From the NCBI RefSeq assembly GCF_001591365.1, contig NZ_BCUT01000007.1, forward strand, positions 655,172-719,171: a stretch of DNA of 64,000 nucleotides. The letters are read 5' to 3'. Made by a program: the position numbers and the translations under genes. Shown piece by piece: positions 9,217-16,664 of this stretch (positions within the stretch are counted from its first letter, which is position 1; each line of letters opens with the position of its first letter). A model generated the notes under the pieces. It saw only the letters and a list, made by a program, of their open reading frames with translations. It was not told the origin of the DNA and made no database searches. This stretch comes from Variovorax paradoxus NBRC 15149 (GTDB lineage Bacteria > Pseudomonadota > Gammaproteobacteria > Burkholderiales > Burkholderiaceae_C).

Positions 9217-9936
9217 ATGAACACAATGAACCTTCTTCACATCGACGCCAGTGCCCGTCCGGGCCGCTCCGGCATCGATCCCCATGGCTCGCACACGCGC
9301 CGGTTGTCCGCGCGTTTTGTCGAGCGCTGGCGCGAGGCGCGGCCGGACGACCGCGTCGACTACCTCGACGTGGGCCAGCATCCGCCTGCGCATGTCGATG
9401 CCCGCTGGATCCATGCCGCCTTCACCGTGCCCGCCGAGCGCGAGCCCTGGATGGCCGAGGCGCTGGCCGAGAGCGACCGGCTGGTCGACCAGCTCGTGGC
9501 CGCCGACCTGATCGTGGTGGGCCTGCCGATGTACAACTTCAGCGTGCCCGCGCAGTTCAAGGCCTGGATCGACAACATCGTGCGCGTGGGCCGCACCTTC
9601 GGCTTCGACCGTGCGCGCGGCGCGGTGCCGTACTGGCCGATGCTCGCCGACGCGGGCAAGCGCATGGTGCTGCTGGGCGCGCGCGGCGACCACGGCTACG
9701 ACCCGGGTGGGCGCATCGCGCACCTGAACCATGCCGAGCGCACGGTGCGCTCGGTGTTCGGCTACATCGGCATCACCGAGGTGTTCGAGGCCGCGGTGGA
9801 GTGCGACGAGTTCGGCGGCGAGCAGCTGGCCGAGTCGCTGCGGCAGGCGGAGCGGAAGGTCGACGGCCTGGTGGACCGGCTCGCAGCCGAGCCGCGCTCA
9901 GCTCACACCGCCACCGGGCTGCGCTCGGCGAACTGA
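9217..9936 (+). CDS. azoR: FMN-dependent NADH:quinone/azo oxidoreductase (AzoR-like)
   Basis: A 239-residue flavodoxin-fold reductase of the AzoR family, which uses FMN and NAD(P)H to reduce quinones and azo bonds by two-electron transfer in the cytoplasm. The N-terminal phosphate-binding strand LLHIDASARPGRS is at residues 6-18. The flavin-contacting GLPMYNFSVPAQFKAWIDN is near residues 105-123, and GARGDHGYDPGG corresponds to the second FMN loop. AzoR of E. coli is about 200 residues; this one has a slightly longer middle and tail. It is divergent from a LysR gene. Its last 34 bp overlap the 3' end of the convergent aldo/keto reductase gene. Confidence 0.88.
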   Translation: MNTMNLLHIDASARPGRSGIDPHGSHTRRLSARFVERWREARPDDRVDYLDVGQHPPAHVDARWIHAAFTVPAEREPWMAEALAESDRLVDQLVAADLIVVGLPMYNFSVPAQFKAWIDNIVRVGRTFGFDRARGAVPYWPMLADAGKRMVLLGARGDHGYDPGGRIAHLNHAERTVRSVFGYIGITEVFEAAVECDEFGGEQLAESLRQAERKVDGLVDRLAAEPRSAHTATGLRSAN

Positions 9937-10934
9937 CCGTTCCAGTACGGGTAGTAAGGGTAGGGCGGCGTCACTGCGCTGGCCGCATCGAGCCGCTGGA
10001 TCTGGTCCGCGCTGAGCTGCCAGCCGAGCGCGCCGAGGTTCTGCTTGAGCTGCTCCTCGTTGCGCGCACCGATCAGCACGCTCGACACGGTGGGCCGCTG
10101 CAGCAGCCAGTTGAGCGCGATCTGCGGCAAGGTCTTGCCGGTCTCTTCGGCCACCTGGTCCATCGCATCGACCACGCGGTACAGGCGCTCGTCGTCCACC
10201 GGCGGCGCGAAGCCGGCGGTTTCATGCAGGCGGCTTCCGGCGGGCAGCGGCTGGCCGCGGCGAACCTTGCCGGTCAGGCGGCCCCAGCCGAGCGGGCTCC
10301 AGACGATGGCGCCCAGGCCCTGGTCCAGGCCCAGCGGCATCAGCTCGAATTCGTAGTCGCGTCCGATCAGCGAGTAGTAGGTCTGGTTGGCCACGAAGCG
10401 CTGCAGCCCGAGCCGGTCGGAGGCCGAGAGCGATTTCATCAGCTGCCAGCCCGAGAAGTTCGACGCGCCGATCAGCCGCACCTTGCCCGCGCGCACCAGG
10501 TCGTCGAGCGTGTCGAGCACCATCTCGACCGGCGTCATCGCGTCGAAGGCGTGCAGCTGCAGGATGTCGATGTAGTCGGTGCCCAGGCGCTTGAGCGCGG
10601 CATCGGTCGCGGCGATCAGGTGGTGGCGCGAGGCGCCGACGTCGTTCGGCCCGTCGCCGGCGCGCAGCGCGAGCTTGGTCGAGATGATGGCCTTGTCGCG
10701 CCGGCCCTTGAGCGCGGCGCCGAGGATCGATTCCGACGCGCCGTTCGAATACACGTCGGCCGTGTCGAACAGCGTCACGCCGGCGTCCAGCGCCAGGTCG
10801 ACGATGCTGCGTGCGCCCTCCACGTCGGTGTTGCCCCAGGCGCTGAAGAGCGGGCCCTGTCCGCCGAAAGTGCCGGCGCCGAAGCCGAGTGCGGGAACCT
10901 TGAAGCCGGAGCGGCCGAGAAAGCGTTGTTCCAT
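9903..10934 (-). CDS. aldo/keto reductase
   Basis: A 343-residue (alpha/beta)8-barrel aldo/keto reductase that reduces aldehydes or ketones with NADPH. The catalytic tetrad is visible as Asp57, Tyr62, Lys87 and His128. The barrel strand GASNFSGWQL and the C-terminal cofactor-binding region (SSVLIGARNEEQLKQN) are present. Length and sequence resemble the YajO/Tas-like group. It lies 42 bp downstream of an MFS exporter gene on the same strand, so the two are probably co-transcribed. The 3' end overlaps the convergent azoreductase gene by 34 bp. Physiological substrate unknown. Confidence 0.92.
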   Translation of the reverse strand: MEQRFLGRSGFKVPALGFGAGTFGGQGPLFSAWGNTDVEGARSIVDLALDAGVTLFDTADVYSNGASESILGAALKGRRDKAIISTKLALRAGDGPNDVGASRHHLIAATDAALKRLGTDYIDILQLHAFDAMTPVEMVLDTLDDLVRAGKVRLIGASNFSGWQLMKSLSASDRLGLQRFVANQTYYSLIGRDYEFELMPLGLDQGLGAIVWSPLGWGRLTGKVRRGQPLPAGSRLHETAGFAPPVDDERLYRVVDAMDQVAEETGKTLPQIALNWLLQRPTVSSVLIGARNEEQLKQNLGALGWQLSADQIQRLDAASAVTPPYPYYPYWNGQFAERSPVAV

Positions 10935-10976
10935 GATGTCGTGTCTTTGTGGTCGTTGAAAAAAAGAATGGAGAGT

Positions 10977-12170
10977 TCAGGCCCGGGCCGACGCGCAATC
11001 GGCCGCCCCGGCATTGCCGCCTTCGCGCCGGTCGAGCGCACGGCTCCAGAGCGCGATCGCCAGCCCGGCGAGCGTGAGCAGCGCGGCCACCCAGCCGAGT
11101 GCGCGCAGGCCCGGGCCATGGTCGATGACCACGCCGCCCACCCAGGCGCCGAGCGCATTGCCCAGGTTGAAGGCCGCGATGTTGAGGCTCGACGCCAGGT
11201 TCTGGCCCGCGCCCGAGGCCTTCTCGAGCACGCGCAGCTGCATCGGCGCCACGGTGGCAAACGAAGCGATGCCGAGCAGGCCCACGAACACCACCGCCGT
11301 GAACGGCGTTCCGATGGTGAACTGCATCGCACCGAGCACCGCGGCCAGCGCCACCAGCGTGCCGAGCACGGCCGGCATGGTCGACCTGTCGGCCAGCCTG
11401 CCGCCGAGGATGTTGCCCACGGCCAGGCCGCCGCCGAACACCAGCAGGATCGGCGACACCGCCGATTCGGACAGGCCCGTGACCTGCGTCAGCAAGGGCT
11501 GGATGTAGGTGAACACCACGAACACGCCCGCAAAGCCCAGCACCGTCATCGCCAGGCCGAGCAGCACCTGCGGCCGTGCGAGCACCGCGAGCTCCTCGCG
11601 CAGCGGCGCCGGCCTGGCTTCGCCCTTGACGCGGGGCACGAACACGGCAAGCACCGCAAAGGCCAGCACGCCGATCAGCGTTACCGCCCAGAAGGTGGCG
11701 CGCCAGCCGTAGTGCAGCCCGAGCCAGGCACCGGCCGGCACGCCCAGCAGCGTGGCGGCCGTGAGGCCGGTGAACATGATGGCGATGGCCGAGGCGCGCC
11801 GTTCCGGCGCCACCAGCCCGGTCGCCACGACCGAGCCGACGCCGAAGAAGGTGCCGTGCGCGAGCGAGGTGACCACGCGCGCGGCCATCAGCAGCTCGTA
11901 GCTGGGCGCGAGCGCACAGGCCAGGTTGCCGAGCGTGAAGATCGCCATCAGCGCGAGCAGCACGGTCTTGCGCGGCAGCTTGCGGGTGGCGATGGTCAGG
12001 ATCGGCGCGCCCACGGCCACCCCGAGCGCATAGCCCGAGATCAGCAGGCCGGCGGCCGTGATGGAGACGTGCAGATCCGCCGAGACCTGCATCAGCAGGC
12101 CCATGATGACGAATTCGGTGGTGCCTATTCCGAAGGCACCGGCGGTAAGGGCGAGTAGAGCGATTGGCAT
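10977..12170 (-). CDS. MFS transporter, AraJ/YdhP-like (DHA1)
   Basis: A 397-residue, 12-helix major facilitator of the DHA1 group related to AraJ/YdhP sugar and drug efflux proteins. The family opening ALLALTAGAFGIGTTEFVIMG is helix 1, with an acidic Glu at its end. The helix 2-3 loop motif A is degenerate (TIATRKLPRKTVL) and motif C-like GVPAGAWLG lies in helix 5. It should export a small organic compound across the inner membrane by proton antiport. It is divergent from a LysR gene across 93 bp and followed by the aldo/keto reductase, suggesting a LysR-controlled detoxification pair. Confidence 0.9.
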   Translation of the reverse strand: MPIALLALTAGAFGIGTTEFVIMGLLMQVSADLHVSITAAGLLISGYALGVAVGAPILTIATRKLPRKTVLLALMAIFTLGNLACALAPSYELLMAARVVTSLAHGTFFGVGSVVATGLVAPERRASAIAIMFTGLTAATLLGVPAGAWLGLHYGWRATFWAVTLIGVLAFAVLAVFVPRVKGEARPAPLREELAVLARPQVLLGLAMTVLGFAGVFVVFTYIQPLLTQVTGLSESAVSPILLVFGGGLAVGNILGGRLADRSTMPAVLGTLVALAAVLGAMQFTIGTPFTAVVFVGLLGIASFATVAPMQLRVLEKASGAGQNLASSLNIAAFNLGNALGAWVGGVVIDHGPGLRALGWVAALLTLAGLAIALWSRALDRREGGNAGAADCASARA

Positions 12171-12231
12171 GATGTCCTGTACTGTGCGGGCATCCGGCCT
12201 TGATGACTAGAATGCCGCTGCTACACGCACT

Positions 12232-12248
12232 TGTGAATTGAAGTCACA
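12232..12248. promoter_or_regulatory. inverted repeat TGTGA-N7-TCACA in divergent promoter region
   Basis: A perfect 5-bp inverted repeat, TGTGA and TCACA separated by seven bases, 15 bp upstream of the LysR start and 61 bp from the MFS start. It resembles LysR-type or CRP-type half-sites, but CRP sites normally have a 6-bp spacer. Autoregulation by the adjacent LysR protein is the simplest reading. The motif is short enough that chance cannot be excluded. Confidence 0.4.
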
Positions 12249-12263
12249 GACAAGGAAACGCCT

Positions 12264-13226
12264 ATGCCGCGCATCGACGTCAACCGCTCCGGCGAAATGG
12301 AAGCCTTCGTGCAGGTGGTCGAAGCCGGCGGGTTTTCCGCGGCGGCGCGGCTGCTCGACATGACACCCTCGGCCGTGAGCAAGCTCGTCGCGCGGCTCGA
12401 GCTGCGGCTGGGCATCCAGCTGGTGTACCGCTCCACGCGCAAGCTGCAGCTCACGCCCGAAGGCCTGCATTTCTACGAGCGCAGCACGCGCGTGCTGGCC
12501 GACATGGACGAGGCCGAGCGCTGCGCCGCCGCGGGTGCTGCGCCGCGCGGGCGCGTGAGCATCAACGCGAGCGTGTCCTTCGGGCACCACAAGCTGGTGC
12601 CGCTGGTGCCGCGCCTGCTCGAGCTGCATCCGCAGATCACGCTGGACATTGCGCTGACCGACCGCATCGTCGACCTGATGGACGAGCGCGCCGACATCGC
12701 GATCCGCTGGGGCCAGTTGCCGCCGTCCGACCTGGTGGCGCGGCGCCTGGGCGAGACCAGCCAGTCCATCGTGGCCTCGTCGGGCTATCTTGAGAAGTAC
12801 GGCACGCCGCGCACGCCGCAGGAGCTGGAGGCGCACAACCGGCTGGGCTGGAGCTACCGCCGCAATACGCCCGACTGGCCCCTGCGCGTGGATGGACGAA
12901 TGATTGCGGTGCCCGTGGCCGGGCCGGTGCGCGCGGGCGACGGCGAAACCCTGCGCCAGCTGGCCATTGCCGGCGCGGGCGTGGCGCGGTTGTCGCTGTA
13001 CCACGTCCAGCACGACATCGATGCCGGCCGGCTGGTGCCGCTGCTCGAGGAATTCAACCCCGGCGAGGTGGAGCCGATCCATGCGGTGTACATCGGCAAG
13101 GCCGGCACGCTGCCAGCGCGCGTGCGCGCGGTGCTCGACTTCCTGGTGGCGTACTCGGGCGTGGGAGGAGGGCGCTACACGCTCAAGCGCAGCGCGCCGA
13201 TGCCCGCGAACTCCACCGCCACCTGA
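12264..13226 (+). CDS. LysR family transcriptional regulator
   Basis: A 320-residue LysR regulator. The N-terminal HTH (MEAFVQVVEAGGFSAAARLL, then MTPSAVSKLVARLE) covers about residues 12-60, followed by the effector-binding domain (VSINASVSFGHHKLVPLVPR). The HTH wording is that of the large DsdC/CrgA-like group that typically regulates a divergent exporter or reductase. It is divergent from the MFS/aldo-keto reductase pair, which is its likely target. The 3' end overlaps the convergent hydratase gene by 52 bp, an unusually long coding overlap. Confidence 0.92.
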   Translation: MPRIDVNRSGEMEAFVQVVEAGGFSAAARLLDMTPSAVSKLVARLELRLGIQLVYRSTRKLQLTPEGLHFYERSTRVLADMDEAERCAAAGAAPRGRVSINASVSFGHHKLVPLVPRLLELHPQITLDIALTDRIVDLMDERADIAIRWGQLPPSDLVARRLGETSQSIVASSGYLEKYGTPRTPQELEAHNRLGWSYRRNTPDWPLRVDGRMIAVPVAGPVRAGDGETLRQLAIAGAGVARLSLYHVQHDIDAGRLVPLLEEFNPGEVEPIHAVYIGKAGTLPARVRAVLDFLVAYSGVGGGRYTLKRSAPMPANSTAT

Positions 13227-13945
13227 TCGCCGCGGCGGCAGGGCACGATGCCGATCCATGAGCCGGTGGTGACGACGGTGCCGGCCGGTGCGGTCTGCCC
13301 GTGCCGCGTGACGTGGCGCAGCCAGGCCGGCAGCAGCCACGCCGGATCGGCCAGCGGATGGGTGCCTTCGCGCACCACGGTTTCGGCACTGCCGACTTTT
13401 GTTTCGCAGCGCTGCGAAGCCCAGTCGACCGCCGCATAGGGCTGCCACTCGCCGATGGCGAGCGCGCCGTGCACCTGCGAATCGGCCAGGCGCAGCAGGG
13501 CGGGCGTGGCGGCCAGGTCCTGCCAGCGCGAATCGACGATTTCCACCGAGACGGACATGGCATCGATGAGCGAAGCGGCATCGCCGTGGTCGAGCTTCGC
13601 GGCCATGGCGGGCGTCACGTCCTGCCCGAGGCGCAGCGCGATCTCGGCCTCGATGCCGGGTACGTGAAAGGCCATGTCGCCGAAATCCGCCGGGCCCGTG
13701 CGCACGCCGGCCGGGGGCAGCGGCGCATGCGTGAGCGTGGCGCTGCGCGAGGCGCCGCCGGATTTCCAATAACGGGGCACGGTCTGGCCGCCGAACCAGG
13801 CCAGCGCCGAAGCGACGGCGTCCTGCACTTCATAGGCCTGGTCGGCTGTCTCCAGCGTGTTGAGCCAGGGCGTGGCATCGAGCGTCTGGTTGCTTTGGCG
13901 GGCCTGGATCAGGGCGTTGGCGAGGGCTGTCATTGAAGGGGTCAT
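13175..13945 (-). CDS. 2-keto-4-pentenoate hydratase family protein (MhpD-like)
   Basis: A 256-residue protein of the fumarylacetoacetase/2-oxopent-4-enoate hydratase superfamily. These enzymes add water to, or decarboxylate, dienoate intermediates of aromatic meta-cleavage, using a divalent metal held by acidic residues. Family segments include the AYEVQDAVASAL helix, a central PGIEAEIALRLG metal-ligand motif with paired Glu residues, and VEIVDSRWQD. The C-terminus GSWIGIVPCRRGDQVAVEFAG is the family's closing strand. The longer frame extends into the upstream repeat; the chosen ATG gives a standard N-terminus. No other meta-cleavage genes are nearby, so the reaction is uncertain. Confidence 0.8.
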   Translation of the reverse strand: MTPSMTALANALIQARQSNQTLDATPWLNTLETADQAYEVQDAVASALAWFGGQTVPRYWKSGGASRSATLTHAPLPPAGVRTGPADFGDMAFHVPGIEAEIALRLGQDVTPAMAAKLDHGDAASLIDAMSVSVEIVDSRWQDLAATPALLRLADSQVHGALAIGEWQPYAAVDWASQRCETKVGSAETVVREGTHPLADPAWLLPAWLRHVTRHGQTAPAGTVVTTGSWIGIVPCRRGDQVAVEFAGIGALRLSV

Positions 13946-13978
13946 GGGTTGGATTGTCTTCGCTGCTTTTGTATCTTG

Positions 13979-14250
13979 TTCTTGGCGCTGTTGTTCAGGG
14001 CGCGTGCACAGGCCACCGGGTACTCCCCTCCGCGAATGTCCCCCGCCTTCGGCTCCTCCTTGATTTCGCTGCGGGGAGCACCCGATGCCCTGTGCACCAG
14101 GGCACGCTGCTGGTGTACCGCTGATCAACGACGGCTCTGATCACGCTCCCGCTGATGGGGTGCCTTGCGCAGCGAAATAAAGGAGGAGCCGAAGGCGGGG
14201 GACATTCGCGGAGCAAGGTACCCCGTCGGCGGGAGCGCACCCCGAACAAC
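13979..14250. repeat. dispersed inverted-arm element, copy C
   Basis: This fills the 311-bp gap between the hydratase start and the Bug protein stop. It has the same orientation and plan as copy B: TTCAGGGCGCGTGCACAGGC at the left, arm 1 with GCGAATGTCCCCCGCC, spacer with GATGCCCTGTGCACCAGGGC and CGCTGATCAACGACGG, inverted arm 2, then GGCGGGAGCGCACC at the right. In both arms the mini-hairpin is reduced by compensating deletions (CCGCCTTCGGCTCC in arm 1, GGAGCCGAAGGCGG in arm 2), so the pairing of the two arms is kept. Its left edge is 34 bp upstream of the hydratase start, so it may carry that gene's promoter or leader. Confidence 0.88.
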
Positions 14251-14256
14251 AGCACG

Positions 14257-15240
14257 TCAAGTGTCCACATGAACCTTGCCGTCCTTCACCACCTTCGCCC
14301 ACTTGGTGATCTCAGTCGAGATGAACTGCTTGAACTTGTCCTGCGACCCGCCGCCATCTTCCGCGCCGTAGGTGTCGAGCTTTTCCTGCACGTCGGGCAT
14401 CGCGAGCACGGCATTGACGTCGCGGTTCACCTTCTCGGCAATCGCCGGCGGCAGCTTGCCCGGACCTGCGAGCCCATACCAGGTGGTGGCCTCGAAGCCC
14501 GCAAAGCCCTGCTCCTGCATCGTCGGCACGCTTGGGTGGCCCTTGGCGCGCTTGGTGCGCGTTTGCGCCACGGCCAGCACGCGGCCGCTCTTCACATGCG
14601 GCGTGGCCGCGGTCATGGTCTCGAAGCTGTACTGGATCTGCCCGCCCATCAGGTCGGCCAGCAGCGGGCCGCTGCCCTTGTAGGGCACATGCAGCGCATC
14701 GACCCGGGCCTGCAGCTTGAACATCTCCAGCGCCAGGTGCTGCGCCGAGCCCGCGCCCGCGGAGCCGAAGCTCACCGTGCCGGGCGAGGCCTTGCAGGCG
14801 GCCACGATGTCGTTCACCGTGAGCGCCTTCTGCGCCGGGCTCGCGATCAGCAGGTTGGGCGTGACGCCCACCAGCACGATCGGCACGAAGTCGCGTTCCA
14901 CGCTGTAGCGCAGCTTGGGCTGCAGGCTGGGCGCGAGCGCATGGCTGTTGATGTGCGCCATCAGCAGCGTGCTGCCGTCGCTGGGCTGCTGCGACACGTA
15001 TTCGGCTGCCAGCACGCCGGCCACGCCGCCCTTGTTCTCGACGATGACCTGCTGGTTCCACATCACCGTGAGCTTCTGCGCCACCACGCGCGCGAGCGCA
15101 TCGGTGCCGCCGCCGGGCGGAAAGCCCACCACGATGCGCACCGGTCCCGAAGGCCACTCCTGCGCGAAGAGCCGGGGTACGCCCAGCGTGGCGGCTGCGG
15201 CTCCCGCGGCCTGGATCAGCGAACGTCTCTGCATCATCAT
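14257..15240 (-). CDS. Bug/TctC-type tripartite tricarboxylate transporter substrate-binding protein
   Basis: A 327-residue periplasmic binding protein of the Bug (TctC) family, which carries small carboxylates or amides to a TctAB-type permease. The N-terminus MMMQRRSLIQAAG is a twin-arginine-like signal followed by a hydrophobic core and a LFAQ cleavage site. The mature protein opens with PVRIVVGFPPGGGTDALARV, the first ligand-binding loop of the family. No tctA or tctB is present here, which is usual for Bug proteins in Burkholderiales. It is 57 bp downstream of the aminotransferase gene, so its ligand is probably related to that enzyme's substrate. Confidence 0.93.
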   Translation of the reverse strand: MMMQRRSLIQAAGAAAATLGVPRLFAQEWPSGPVRIVVGFPPGGGTDALARVVAQKLTVMWNQQVIVENKGGVAGVLAAEYVSQQPSDGSTLLMAHINSHALAPSLQPKLRYSVERDFVPIVLVGVTPNLLIASPAQKALTVNDIVAACKASPGTVSFGSAGAGSAQHLALEMFKLQARVDALHVPYKGSGPLLADLMGGQIQYSFETMTAATPHVKSGRVLAVAQTRTKRAKGHPSVPTMQEQGFAGFEATTWYGLAGPGKLPPAIAEKVNRDVNAVLAMPDVQEKLDTYGAEDGGGSQDKFKQFISTEITKWAKVVKDGKVHVDT

Positions 15241-15297
15241 CTTTGTCTCCGTTGTGTGGTGGGTCCGATGCGTGCCGGGCTCGATGCGTGCTCGCAG

Positions 15298-16542
15298 CTA
15301 GGCGGCCTTCTGCAGGCCGGCATGCGCCGCTGCATGGCTCGCGAAATGGTCCATGGCGGCCTGCACGCCGCTGCCCGCGAGCTTGATGCCGCTGAGCTTC
15401 ATGCCCATCTCGACGCCCGCGACCATCGCCACCAGCGTCAGGTCGTTGCTGTCGCCCAGGTGGCCCATGCGGAACATGCGGCCCTTGAGCTTGCCCAGGC
15501 CCGTGCCCAAGGAAAGGTCGAAGCGCTGGTGGATGAGCCGGCGCAGCGCATCGGCATCCACGCCTTCGGGCGTGATCACGCCGGTGAGCACGGGCGAATA
15601 CACGGCCGGGTCGGCGCACTGGATCGGCAGGCCCCAGGCATCGACCGCCGCGCGCACGCCGGCGGCCCAGCGCTGGTGGCGCGCAAACACGTTGTCCAGC
15701 CCTTCGGCCAGCAGCATGTCGAGCGATTCCGACAGGCCGTAGAGCAGGTTGGTGTTGGGCGTGTAGGGCCAGTAGCCGTCCTTGTTCATCTCCACGATCT
15801 CGTCCCAGGCCCAGAAGGCGCGCGGCAGCTTCGCGCTTTTCGAGGCTTCGAGCGCCCGCGGCGAGAGCGCGTTGAAGCTGATGCCCGGCGGCAGCATCAG
15901 GCCCTTCTGCGAGCCGCTGATGGTCACGTCCACGCCCCATTCGTCGTGCCGGAAATCGGCGCTCGCCAGGCCCGAGATGCTGTCGACCATCAGCAGCGCC
16001 GGATGGCCCGCCGCGTCGATGGCCTTGCGCACCGAGGCGATGTCGGAAGTGACGCCGGTGGAGGTTTCGTTGTGCACCACGCACACGGCCTTGATCTTCT
16101 TTTCGGTGTCCTTGCGCAGGCGCGCCTCGATGAGGTCGGCCTGCACGCCGCGGCGCCAGCTGGGCGCGGCGGGCAGCTGCTCGTCCTTGCCGGACCAGGC
16201 GAGGAATTCGGTCGACAGGCCGAGCCGCGTGGCCATCTTCTGCCACAGCGATGCGAAGTGGCCGGTCTCGTACATCAGCACGTGGTCGCCCGGGCTCAGC
16301 GTGTTGGCGAGCGCGGCCTCCCAGGCACCGGTGCCGGAAGCGGGGTAGATCGCGACCGGATGCTTCGTCTTGAAGATCTGCTTGATGCCGCCGAGCACCT
16401 TGAGCCCCAGCGTGCCGAACTCGGGTCCGCGGTGGTCGATGGTCGGCAGGCTCATGGCCCGCAGGATGCGGTCGGGCACCGGGCTCGGGCCGGGGATCTG
16501 GAGGAAGTGGCGACCGGTGGGATGGATGTCGAGTTGCAGCAT
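15298..16542 (-). CDS. PLP-dependent alanine/serine--glyoxylate aminotransferase family protein
   Basis: A 414-residue class V aminotransferase of the serine/alanine-glyoxylate type, transferring an amino group to glyoxylate or another 2-oxo acid. The family opening HFLQIPGPSPVPDRILRAM is at residues 12-30. The catalytic, PLP-binding Lys213 lies in SGSQKGLMLP, and the PLP-ring acidic residue is in VDSISG. The C-terminal small domain FRMGHLGDSND is intact. It is divergent from a GntR gene, with operator-like palindromes between them, and upstream of a Bug binding protein. Together with the FAD/Fe-S oxidase across the divergent promoter, it could act on glyoxylate or a similar 2-oxo acid. Confidence 0.92.
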   Translation of the reverse strand: MLQLDIHPTGRHFLQIPGPSPVPDRILRAMSLPTIDHRGPEFGTLGLKVLGGIKQIFKTKHPVAIYPASGTGAWEAALANTLSPGDHVLMYETGHFASLWQKMATRLGLSTEFLAWSGKDEQLPAAPSWRRGVQADLIEARLRKDTEKKIKAVCVVHNETSTGVTSDIASVRKAIDAAGHPALLMVDSISGLASADFRHDEWGVDVTISGSQKGLMLPPGISFNALSPRALEASKSAKLPRAFWAWDEIVEMNKDGYWPYTPNTNLLYGLSESLDMLLAEGLDNVFARHQRWAAGVRAAVDAWGLPIQCADPAVYSPVLTGVITPEGVDADALRRLIHQRFDLSLGTGLGKLKGRMFRMGHLGDSNDLTLVAMVAGVEMGMKLSGIKLAGSGVQAAMDHFASHAAAHAGLQKAA

Positions 16543-16560
16543 GGGACTGTCCTTTCGCTT

Positions 16561-16582
16561 TCAGTTTTGCATTCAAAACTGA
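16561..16582. promoter_or_regulatory. perfect inverted repeat with 8-bp arms (probable GntR operator 1)
   Basis: Arms TCAGTTTT and AAAACTGA flank the 6-base spacer GCATTC, giving a perfect 22-bp palindromic site 18 bp upstream of the aminotransferase start. Its core TTTTGCATTCAAAA (16565-16578) recurs exactly at 16631-16644. The adjacent FCD-type GntR regulator is the obvious candidate to bind here. Confidence 0.65.
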
Positions 16583-16630
16583 TTTAAGTATGATGGTTTA
16601 CCCTTATTTAATGGGATTGCGGCTGTGGTT

Positions 16631-16652
16631 TTTTGCATTCAAAATGCATTCA
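16631..16652. promoter_or_regulatory. second copy of TTTTGCATTCAAAA core with TGCAT/ATGCA palindrome (operator 2)
   Basis: The 14-bp core of operator 1 is repeated exactly 66 bp away, about six helical turns. Here it also contains TGCAT at 16634-16638 and ATGCA at 16644-16648 as an inverted repeat. It ends 12 bp before the GntR start, so binding would block that gene's own transcription. Two identical cores in a divergent promoter fit dimer or tetramer binding with looping. Confidence 0.65.
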
Positions 16653-16664
16653 AGGGAAACAGAA

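Noticed and set aside
7894..14250. Insertion sequence or CRISPR array as explanation for the repeats
   Set aside because: No transposase frame, no regular short repeat-spacer units and no cas genes. Copies are separated by kilobases of ordinary genes.
16590..16664. Upstream starts for the GntR gene (16590 and 16644)
   Set aside because: They would place coding sequence over the operator-like repeat and add a non-conserved leader; the ATG at 16665 has the better ribosome binding site.
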